In this document: positions 56,401-64,000 of the stretch, piece by piece | Position numbering within the stretch: position 1 is the first letter of the stretch | How the letters are laid out: each line of letters begins with the position of its first letter | Assembly (NCBI GenBank): GCA_034359265.1 | Contig: CP136897.1 | Location: 19,152,001 to 19,216,000 of the forward strand | DNA length: 64,000 nt | From: Canna indica | Taxonomy: Eukaryota > Streptophyta > Magnoliopsida > Zingiberales > Cannaceae | Direction of reading: 5' to 3' | Notes under the pieces: generated by a model | Database searches by the model: none | Told to the model about the DNA's origin: nothing | What the model saw: only the letters and a program-made list of their open reading frames with translations | Program-made: the position numbers and the translations under genes

Positions 56401-56633
56401 AAAAAGAAAGGCTCGAGCGGGAGGAGAGGAAGCAAAGCAACCTTGAGGTCGTCGGGCTTGCGCTCGTCGAGCAGGAGCCTGCGGAAGAGGTCTCTGAGGA
56501 GGCCGAAGGCCAAGAAGACGCCGTAGCTGAAGAGCGTCGTGAGCGCGGTCAGGTACGTCAGCCTCACCACCCTCCGGACCTCCCGCGGCACAAAGAGGGG
56601 CGGGATCGGCGGCAGCGGGAATATCCGGGCCAT
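53406..56633 (-). CDS. LCB2: Serine palmitoyltransferase subunit 2 (LCB2), 12 exons, 504 aa
   Basis: PLP-dependent subunit of serine palmitoyltransferase in the ER membrane. With LCB1 it joins serine and palmitoyl-CoA to 3-ketosphinganine, the first step of sphingolipid synthesis. Exons (minus): 56633-56442, 56358-56296, 55970-55882, 55737-55592, 55283-55159, 55071-54978, 54711-54548, 54437-54276, 54190-54064, 53976-53810, 53716-53609, 53483-53406; all have GT-AG borders and phases fit. Motifs in order: a membrane segment near residues 27-48 ([18 protein letters not shown]), [116 protein letters not shown] with the PLP lysine at Lys332, LGDNDSPVM and [16 protein letters not shown]. It has an N-terminal extension of about 15-21 residues compared with Arabidopsis LCB2 (489 aa). 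The frame is intact. Confidence 0.96.
55346..55556. mobile_element. MITE in intron 4 of LCB2, about 210 bp
   Basis: The left arm GCCCGTTTGCTTCATTGGAT with ATAGGATAGGATAAC faces the inverted right arm GGTCATGTTTGCTTCATGGG with ATAGGATAAC. The arms are about 40 bases with small gaps. It does not touch the splice sites at 55592 or 55283. Confidence 0.75.
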
Positions 56634-56900
56634 GACGACGTGTGCTTGTTCGTAATGCCTGCCCGTGAGAAGAAGTGAGGGAGGAAGATGAGGAGGAGGA
56701 GGCTTCGTGGGGGGCGGTGCTTTTTAATGCTCCTGTATTCAGCAACACTGTGGCTTAATGCTCGTCCTCGTTGTTGATTGGCTGGCATTATAAGGAGAAG
56801 GAACTGCACCACCGCAGTGGATCGGATTGGGACCGGAGGAGTTAAGTGGGGGTAGGCGATGCTTTCATTCTAGTAGAGTTTTTTTTTTTTTTTGTCACGG
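56634..56900 (-). promoter_or_regulatory. Upstream region of LCB2
   Basis: A CT/GA-rich leader-like part directly before the ATG (56650-56710). TTATAATG on the minus strand at about 56789-56796 could serve as a TATA box, about 160 bases before the start codon. No other element is recognised. Confidence 0.35.
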
Positions 56901-56907
56901 TATTGTC

Positions 56908-57945
56908 TGTGAATGAGATAAAGTTTCACCAGGGAGAGAAAAATATTAGGCCTCTTCTCTTCTGTGTATATCTCCTAACTCCTAAGTATTATTGTTTTTT
57001 CCTTGTATTTTAAACTCTGATCTTGACAGAAGAAAATCCACTACAGACTATATTTTCACACTCGCAGGAGGAGCCGTGAGCTGGTTATCTAAATGATAGA
57101 TTGTTGTAGTGTTGTCTACTACCACCGAAGTTGAATATGTGACAGCTACAAAAGCTTGCAATGAAGCTGTGTAGTCAGTGAATTGCACATTGCAAGAAAT
57201 TCAGTCTTTTATTCTAGGACAAAAGTACATAAGAGTTCAATATCATTTTGTTTGTGAAGTAGCGAAGGAAGGAAGAGTGGATACGCAAATAATTCACACC
57301 ATCAGATGTTATGACAATGTCAATTAATATAGATAATATTGCATGGTGTAGATTTTCTTTTGTCCTATTAGAAATATAAGCAATCCCATGACAAAAATGA
57401 GAATCTTTATTTTTGAGAGCTCACCAAAAATGATTTTAAGTGGGAGATTGTGAATGAGATAAAGTCAATTTTGGTGGCTAGATGAAAATATTCAAATTGA
57501 ATTTATCTTCGTCTAATTCACGTCACCTTATATGAAAAAGTGTTCAAGTTGAATTTATCTTCTTCTTCTTTTATTGTTAAACATGTAATGTCACCAAGCA
57601 TTATAAATAGGTGATGGTGTCATTCTTTTGAGGTAGATACCACCAAACAAAACTCTAGAGGTAGAATTATAAAGCTTTGAGTGAGTATTTCAGAGAGTAA
57701 AACATTAGGCCTCTTCTATGTATATCGCCTAGTGTGTTTGTGTTTTTTTTATATAAGAGAGAATGTTGTTGTTCTCTTCTTGTATTTTGAAAGATTGTAA
57801 TTTTTTCACTTAGTTAAACAAAATCTTCATTTTTACCGGAAATATTTGTCACTTTCATTTTTCTTAATTCTAAATTTTAATTGTGTTAAGTGTTGCATAT
57901 AACTCTAGTACCTAACTTCACTCTCGTATAGTTCGTTTTTTTTGT
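56908..57945 (+). mobile_element. Ty1/copia retrotransposon, nearly deleted
   Basis: The 5' LTR remnant starts TGTGAATGAGATAAAG at 56908 and shares ATTAGGCCTCTTCT and TGTATATC with the 3' LTR, which starts TGTGAATGAGATAAAG at 57449 just after a polypurine tract AGTGGGAGA (57439-57447). Between them, at about 57045-57320, lies a copia RNase H piece: IFTLAGGAVSWL, VVVLSTTTEVEYVTATKACN and a later ARNSVF-like segment. Gag, protease, integrase and RT are gone. The 3' limit is approximate. The flanks carry a similar word (TTTTTTTGTCACGGTATTGTC-like / TTTTTTTGTCATGGTC) on both sides. Confidence 0.8.
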
Positions 57946-57959
57946 CATGGTCTTGTCTC

Positions 57960-58951
57960 CCCATTCTCAACCACAGTGGCAGACTGGCAGTTTAAATGTC
58001 TTAATCTTAATTAATTTCTCAGTCCTGTTCAAGTTTGATATATGATTAAGGTGTTATTAGTGGTGACGTTGACTTGAGATCTTCGTGGATGGAGATTGGA
58101 GAATTGATAAGGTTTGACTTTAGTGTAAGCCAGAGTGATCATAAAGTTGTCCTTTTTTTAATGGCAACTAGTAAGAGAACACAATTTGGCTTCCATGAAA
58201 AAATTTCACTTCATATTAAAAGCTGCAACATAAATATACACAAAATAAGCAGTAATGTGAAAGAGGGAGGTTCTTGGGCACTATTTATCTATCATCATTT
58301 CAACCTTTTCTACTGTTCTTCTCACAGCAGTTCAAGCTTTCCTGTAATTTATTTGTCTTTTCTTTTCCTCTCAAGATAACATTTGTAGAACTCCCAACCT
58401 AAATCTTGTCCTAAAAATGATTCTTAGTGCCAAACTGGCAATGCAGCTGCCATTACTTCATGGATATGCTTTGCATTCAAGGGTGTAGTGGACAAGTGCA
58501 TTGAATGCTAGGTAGTTTAAAAGCTTTCCTGCAATAAGTGTTAACATGGAGGTGGTTCATTTTGTATGAATGCCATACAATGCACCTACTCAAGAACCCT
58601 ACTTTCTTAATGAAAAGCACAGTAGTTTTATTTAAAAGCTTGTTCCAATTGTCTTCCAAATTGTCCATCAGGAAGGTTTGGTAGATTGAAACTAGCATTA
58701 CATGGCATAGGTAAACAGTAAAATCCTATGCTCTTTCTGTAATCCTAAAGCGTTAGATTCAGATTGAGAGCTTTTTATGATGCCAAACATGATGTTGCTA
58801 TAACAGAGCTTTATACATCAACCTGGTAGATGGGGATGAAGCCCTACTGGGTTAGCTGGCCTGGCCCATGGCTGCTTCCAAACTGAGAATAAGAAACCCA
58901 GTTCCAAGTGACAGGGTCAGGAACTCCTGCGAGTTCCAGGAGCAGGGAACT
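57960..58951. other. Intergenic DNA, no gene recognised
   Basis: Short frames on both strands show no motif. The 3' part borders the U6 copy. Confidence 0.3.
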
Positions 58952-58968
58952 AGAAATCCTGTGGCATC

Positions 58969-59058
58969 GTCTCTTAGGAGACATCCGATAGAATTGGAAC
59001 GATACATAGAAGATTAGCATGGCCCCTGCGCAAGGATGACACGCACAAATCGAGAAAT
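58969..59058 (+). pseudogene. U6 snRNA retropseudogene, truncated, with 15-bp TSD
   Basis: It covers U6 from GTCTCTTAGGAGACATCCGA (U6 5' stem-loop) through GAATTGGAACGATACATAGA, the conserved AGATTAGCATGGCCCCTGCG (ACAGAGA box region is ACATAGA here), AAGGATGACACGCACAAATC and GAGAAAT. The usual GGTCC and T-run end is missing. AGAAATCCTGTGGCA occurs directly before (58952-58966) and at the 3' end (59053-59067), a duplication expected from LINE-driven insertion of U6 RNA. There is no plant USE (TCCCACATCG) or TATA at -30, so it is very unlikely to be transcribed as U6. Confidence 0.92.
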
Positions 59059-59067
59059 CCTGTGGCA

Positions 59068-59750
59068 ACTATCAGTTTATGTTTTTTGCAGAACCCATAG
59101 TAACAACAAGTTAGCGTGGTCGGGGTTTTCAGTCATCTCCAGTTTTCAGAGTTTAGCATAAATATATTTTTCATATTGCCATTCTGATTAATGAAACAGA
59201 TATTGCTGTCTTCTTTGAATAGTGTCTTCTTTGCCTCAAAAGGATCTTCTTTATATGCTTGAAATACTTATTTTCTGAAAACAATATTTTATCAGATGAT
59301 TAGATTGCAGTTTCCATGATCAGAGAGGTCAACACCTCTATGGAATCAAAACAATAGGTGATGGGATCACAATAATGACCACACCTGATAATTGTATAGG
59401 GAGGACTGTTGAACCTTTGCATCTACTGTGCGCCTTATGGCACTAGTCACAATATGTTTCCCAATTATTGCGAAACCATCGGTATATGATTGCTAATAGA
59501 GCCAAAGAGGAAGGAGCTGTTCTTCCTTCCTAGAGTTGTTGGGTTTCAAAGAGGGAAGGTTGCAACTACCACTCTGATAATCAAAGAAGAGAGTGTCACT
59601 TTTTGGATGGAAAACAATATGCTGATCCAAAGTAGAGAGATGGGCAGGTTGCCACCTTAAATACATGAGGAGAGCAAAGTGTGCTCTTCATGAGATTCCA
59701 TGAGTCGGTGAAGAAATCATCCTTGTAAAAGCCAAAGAAAGATGTGGGAA
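59068..59750. other. Intergenic DNA, no gene recognised
   Basis: No motif or repeat that I can assign. The last five bases, GGGAA, are a TSD copy of the next element. Confidence 0.3.
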
Positions 59751-60030
59751 TGTTAGATGTCTTGAATTTTGTATATGGGTGGGGCGGAGGGCCGTTAGAG
59801 AGATTGTATTCAGGCTATCTAACAGGTTATAATGTAATTCGATGATGAGAGACATTATATTAGGGGTTAGGATTTTGTCTGTATTTCATTATTGTAAATA
59901 GTGAAGTTCTACTCTTCCTTTGCCCATGGACCTGCGGATGACACATCACTGTTCGGAACCACATAAGTCGTGTGTGTTCGCTCTTTCTTTCTTGTGCCTC
60001 ATTGTTTTGTTTGTCGAACGATCCTCAACA
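59751..60030 (+). mobile_element. Solo LTR, 280 bp, copia type, with exact 5-bp TSD
   Basis: It starts TGTTAGATGTC and ends ATCCTCAACA; GGGAA flanks both sides (59746-59750 and 60031-60035). No internal element sequence. Short LTR length and TGTTA...TAACA-type ends suggest Ty1/copia. Confidence 0.88.
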
Positions 60031-60035
60031 GGGAA

Positions 60036-60359
60036 TAAAACTTAGGTGCAACCTTTCCTCATCCACCAACATATGGTAAAAACACACATCTGAAAGCCAT
60101 ATTTTAAATTGTTTGCTCACATAACCAATTGCAGTCAAAACTCTTCCCACTTTAGCCAACACCCTACTTGATTTTCCATAATACCCTAAATTTATAATAC
60201 AGTTTTTTTTGTTCGCTTGCACACATATGCCCGTTCATATCTCCTCTCACTTGTTTGCATCTCTTTCTCCTCCCACCTATTCACATCTCTTCCTAGTCGT
60301 CAATCAAAGAGTCTTCCTTACCATCCTCCTTTACTACCCTCCTTAATAAATCTTATTTT
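60036..60359. other. Intergenic DNA between two solo LTRs
   Basis: Pyrimidine-rich words (CATCTCTTTCTCCTCCC, TTCATATCTCCTCTC) repeat loosely at 60230-60300. No gene. Confidence 0.35.
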
Positions 60360-60597
60360 TGTTGGGATGTGTGGCGACTGATCTATTCAAATCCTTTTAT
60401 GTTGCACTATGAAGAGATTTTCGGCGGTCCTGCTGTTGTCTTGTGTCGACTTATATATACTCAAATGTAATAATTCTCTTGTATCGAAAACCCTAATAGC
60501 AAGAAGAATTTCTAGTGCGGCCGTGGACGTAGGCAATCTTGTCGGACTATTTTTTTTCTCTTGTTTCTTATTTCTTGCGCTAGATCTATTCCCAACA
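60360..60597 (+). mobile_element. Solo LTR, 238 bp, copia type, with exact 5-bp TSD
   Basis: It starts TGTTGGGATGTGTGG and ends AGATCTATTCCCAACA, so TGTTGGGA and TCCCAACA form a terminal inverted pair. ATTTT flanks both sides (60355-60359 and 60598-60602). A TATATA box-like word lies at about 60451. Unrelated by eye to the previous solo LTR. Confidence 0.88.
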
Positions 60598-60609
60598 ATT
60601 TTTTTCCCA

Positions 60610-60985
60610 TTGAGTTCACTCATATATTTTATGATCAGGTTCACCCACTATTTGACCAAACTTACCTACTTTCACGTTAGGTTCAACTCTATAGTTCACC
60701 AACTATCAAGCTAGTTTCACCCATTTTATGATCAAGTTCACTCACTATATGGCCAGGTTCATCGACTATATGACCAGGTTAATTCACCCATTATTTATCT
60801 AGGTTTACCCACTCTCAAGTCAAGTTCATTTACTCTATAGCTAGATTCCCCAACTCTCAAGCTAGGTTCCCCAATTTATAATCAAGTCCACTTACTATAT
60901 GACAAGTTTCATCGAATAAATAACTAGGTCCACCCACTATATATTTGCTCAAGCTTACCCACTCTCAAGTCAGGCTCACCGCTCA
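60610..60985 (+). repeat. Degenerate 25-30 bp minisatellite
   Basis: About 13-15 units built on TCAAGTTCACCCACTATATG with ACCAGGTTCA variants. The units differ a lot, so it is old. No coding meaning is likely. Confidence 0.75.
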
Positions 60986-61228
60986 CCAACATTCGCATGT
61001 CAGTGTGTTAAGAAACCAATTAAGTTGACTGACGTTTCTAAGAAAGTTGTCAAAAAGATTTTGTGTTTCCACTCTTTATCATTCTTAGCACTCAATTCTT
61101 ATGGTTTGACCTGAGAGCAGCTCTTGATTTGGAATATTGATGTTTGGCTTAACACACGAACATTCACATGTCAGTATTTCATTGTGGCAAAACTTATGCA
61201 TGTCACTATTGTGACATTATAAGAAACC

Positions 61229-61708
61229 AATTAAGTTGTTTTTTTTAGAAAGAAATTTATATACCATTCATGACTAATGATAGGTTACAGTAATAGGTGA
61301 AAAGAGAAAAAAAATAGTTATAAACTAAAGAAATTAAAGAGAAAAAATCTGACAAAATACAACCAGAAAATTAAAACCTCTCAAGAAAGATAAGTAACAA
61401 TAAGCAAATGACTGACTGTCACTATCCCTTAAGTAGCATAGCATAAAAAGAAGTTGGCTAGCGAGGCTGCCAATTCATGAAAAGACGAATGTCGATCTTA
61501 AAAAATACAAGAATTACGCTCAAACTAGATAAACCATGACCACGCCAAGATCATTCTTAGTCTGGCCATCCAAGACTTAGAGGATTCCGAGGCTAAACGG
61601 AGGTGATAGGCCATAAGAGATCGGCGGGGATTTCAGGAGAGAAATGAAGCAGCTCCAACCCCTTTGAAGAGAATGTGCAATTAGAAAAAAGATATAGGTG
61701 TATTTCTT

Positions 61709-61747
<39 letters not shown>

Positions 61748-64000
61748 ACATAGAGCACAAGAGTCATCAAAAATAATTCCCCAATGCCAAAGCCGATCCC
61801 GAGTAAGCAAACGTTTTCTAAACCAGAGCCAATCGAAAATAGAGATTTTTGGTGGCAAACGATCGATTCTTCCATAAGGCCGAGTAAAAAATACATTGAA
61901 TCCCTCTATAAGTGAACATACGATAAGCACTTTGAGTAGAGAATGAATTACCATTTGAAATCCATTTCCACCTAATTATATCATCACCCAGAGTGTATCG
62001 GACCACTTCCGATTTTGAGTCTAGAAGCAGCAACCTATCCAATTCCACCAAAGTTGAGAAAGAGATATCCCAACCTATGAATACACCCGAAAGACCGAAC
62101 AGTCGAGCCTCAAATATAGTGCAGTCAGGAGAAGTGGTAAGGCTGTATAGAGACGAAAACAAATGAGCAAGACTAGACCTATTCACCCAATTATCAGTCC
62201 AAAGTCGGATTTGCTTGCCATCACCCACCGAGAAAGATAAACCCGAATAGAACATTTCAAATAGTGGTATAAGGTCTCTCCAAATCGATGAAGCTATGTG
62301 TAAAAAAGATGACCCGGACCACAAACGGAAGTTACCATATATTGCTTCCATTAATTTAATCCAGAAAAGATCATACCCTAAACTTTCCAAATCCAACCAC
62401 CTCTTCTAGCCAAACTATGAGCGCGAATGTCAAGAATACCAAGACCTCCATCTTCAATGGAACAAGTAATATTATTCCACCCAACCAAACATTTCCCGTC
62501 GATAGAAGAAACGTCAACCCCGACCCAAATTTTTTTTCTTCTTTTCTTGTCAATCAAGTTTAAGACCCATTTTGGAGCTTTGAACAAGGATAGGAGGTAT
62601 GCCACCGAACTAGTGATAGAGCTATTAATCAATATTAGTCTTCCAGCCCGAGAGAGCAATTTACTTTGCCAAGAGGAGAGCCACGCATCGATTTTGGCCA
62701 CCAAGTGTAACCAATCAGCCTTTGATAATCTACCTACTTTGAGAGGTAGTCCCATGTATTTGAGAGGAAAAGATGAAGTCCGACAACCAACTGTTTGAGC
62801 CACCAGATCAGCCCTGTTCTTATCTCTGTTTAGACTAACAACTCCAGTTTTGCATAAATTGATTTTTAAACCCGAAGTAAGTTCGAAGCATTTCATAAGA
62901 AAAATAAGGTTTCTCGTGCAGTCCTTTTTATTACTACAAAAAAGGATCAAATTGTCCGCGAAGAGAAAGTGTGTTACTCCACCAAAAATCCAAGAGGAAA
63001 GAGCACCTTCAATAATAGAATTCCGAGAAGCCAAGTTAAGGAGCCGAGAGAGACAGTCCATCGCCAAGTTGAATATAAAAGGGGAAAGCGGGTTTCCTTG
63101 CCGAACACCACGCTTATGACGTAGAGGTGTGCCCAAGGAGCCATTAATCAAGATAGAAGATTCAGTGTCAAGCAGGTTACGTATCCAGATGATCCAAGTG
63201 GCCGAGAGCCCTCTGACCTCCAGCATGCGGACAATAAAGCTCCAATCCAGTGTATCAAAAGCTTTCTCAAAATTGATCTTCAAGAGGAAACCATCGTCTC
63301 GATTCTGATGACAAGCCCAAATCGTCTCGTAGGTTCCCATAAAACAATCCAAGGTGCTACAGCGAGATATGAAGGCATTCTAATTGCTGCAAATCAAACC
63401 GTCCATATAAGGTCGAAGCCTCAAAGTAAGCACCTTAGAGAAGATACAAATGATACTGTTCTCCAAGCTAATAGGTCGAAAGTCCTTGACCCCGAGAGGC
63501 ACCTTCTATTTTTAGAAGCATTGTGAGATGGCCATAATTAAATCTTCTTAAGGTTTCGGGCCTGATAAGAAATTCTGAGAAGAGCCGCAAGAGGTCATCC
63601 TTCACAGTATCCCAATAACAACGGAAGAATTCAGTTAAGGCCGTCCGGACCCGGGGCCTTGCAAAGGCCCATATCCCAGATAGTCGCTTTAATTTCATCC
63701 AAGGAGAAAGGAGAGTCGATGGTGGCTCCAATAGGAATAGAAGGTAGATCCAGAGCCGACCAATCAATAGTGAGAAGCGGCTTACGAGGAGTACCTAAGA
63801 GTGTTACGTAAACCTTCCCAAAGCCCATTGCAATGGCATCATCCCCATACAAGGTCCCTTCTTCAGAGATAAGTGAATGAATCCAGTTACTTCTTTTTCG
63901 CACAGAGGCCCACTGGTGGAAGAACCGCGAGTTGCGGTCTCCCTCTTTCAACCACCTTTGTTTTGCTCTCTAGAGCCAATAGGAAGTTTTATCACCGTAG
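61229..64000 (-). mobile_element. L1-type LINE, minus strand, continues past the right edge
   Basis: Minus-strand ORF2 pieces, right to left: WMKEGD-like MKEGDRNSRFFHQWAS at 63951, CKAPGPDGLN with a break near 63630, a broken segment at 63450, then an open frame 63352-62378 with LLKINFEKAFDTLDWSFI, RHKRGVRQGNPLSPFIF, HFLFADNLILF, SGLKINLCKTGVVSLN and GLPLKVGRLSKADW. The zinc-binding tail follows at 62396-61580 (IWRDLIPLFEMFYSG; LPPKISIFDWLWF; CALC), interrupted by a run of 35 C. The last Asp of the catalytic FADD box is Asn. A T8 run at 61236-61243 on the plus strand may be the A-tail. Same clade as the LINE at 48.8-50.9 kb. Confidence 0.88.
61712..61746. repeat. Poly(C)/poly(G) run of 35 bases in the LINE
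   Basis: Thirty-five consecutive C on the plus strand, placed right after the codons for CALC in the LINE zinc-binding tail. It replaces or pushes apart the expected H-x-F-x-x-C part. It might be a real microsatellite or an assembly/homopolymer error. Confidence 0.95.

Noticed and set aside
56251..56526. Plus-strand frame of 91 codons over LCB2 exons 1-2
   Set aside because: It is the antisense shadow of LCB2 coding exons.
58844..59068. Minus-strand 74-codon frame across the U6 copy
   Set aside because: It is antisense to the U6 body and has no independent support.
61681..61896. Gly-rich protein from the poly(G) run
   Set aside because: The Gly run comes from the homopolymer inside a LINE zinc-binding domain.

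Overview
The window is nuclear DNA of a flowering plant. The evidence is intron-rich genes with GT-AG junctions, a plant HD-Zip I homeobox gene, a plant-type serine palmitoyltransferase LCB2, an NLR relic, and dense plant transposons (hAT, PIF/Harbinger-like, CACTA, Mutator-like, Ty1/copia, Ty3/gypsy, L1-type LINEs). The homeobox protein resembles the Vrs1/GT1/HOX14 and ATHB-21/40/53 group, so I do not decide between monocot and eudicot. No tRNA gene, rRNA gene, CRISPR array or bacterial gene was found.

Only three protein genes look intact. They are an HD-Zip I gene (about 1423-2294, minus), a DNA-3-methyladenine glycosylase I (TAG) gene (42713-52373, plus, 4 exons, 313 aa) with a first intron of about 8.3 kb full of mobile DNA, and an LCB2 gene (53406-56633, minus, 12 exons, 504 aa). 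The last two converge and form a gene island at about 42-57 kb.

Layout: 0-1.25 kb is a decayed LINE; 1.4-2.5 kb the HD-Zip gene; 3.3-7.5 kb three related hAT MITEs and CACTA debris; 8-10.9 kb an LTR-like block, MITEs and a CACTA end. 10.97-17.8 kb is one Mutator-like element with TIRs of about 0.4 kb, a decayed MURA gene, a convergent decayed GRF zinc-finger gene and a nested solo LTR. 19.4-20.4 kb is a collapsed NLR. 20.9-22.7 kb is a Harbinger-like element holding a GC-rich minisatellite and a nested hAT. 22.9-27.8 kb is a wrecked Ty3/gypsy copy split by a hAT element. 28.2-33.0 kb is a CACTA element without its catalytic domain. 33.7-35.1 kb is a nest: hAT, then a tRNA-like SINE, then a Mutator-type MITE. 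36.4-38.1 kb is an inverted gypsy gag/protease remnant; 39.0-40.9 kb a second Harbinger-like minisatellite element, inverted relative to the first; 41.4-42.1 kb an inverted-repeat unit with two caulimovirid-like fragments. After LCB2 come a copia remnant, a U6 snRNA retropseudogene, two solo LTRs, a minisatellite and a minus-strand LINE that runs off the right edge.

Insertion order can be read from target-site duplications (TSDs): exact 8-bp hAT TSDs at five elements (seven of eight bases at one of these), TTA/TAA for the Harbinger-like pair, 9 bp for the Mutator MITE, TTC for the CACTA, 5 bp for two solo LTRs and 15 bp for the U6 copy. All identifications come from reading translations and motifs by eye; no database search was run.
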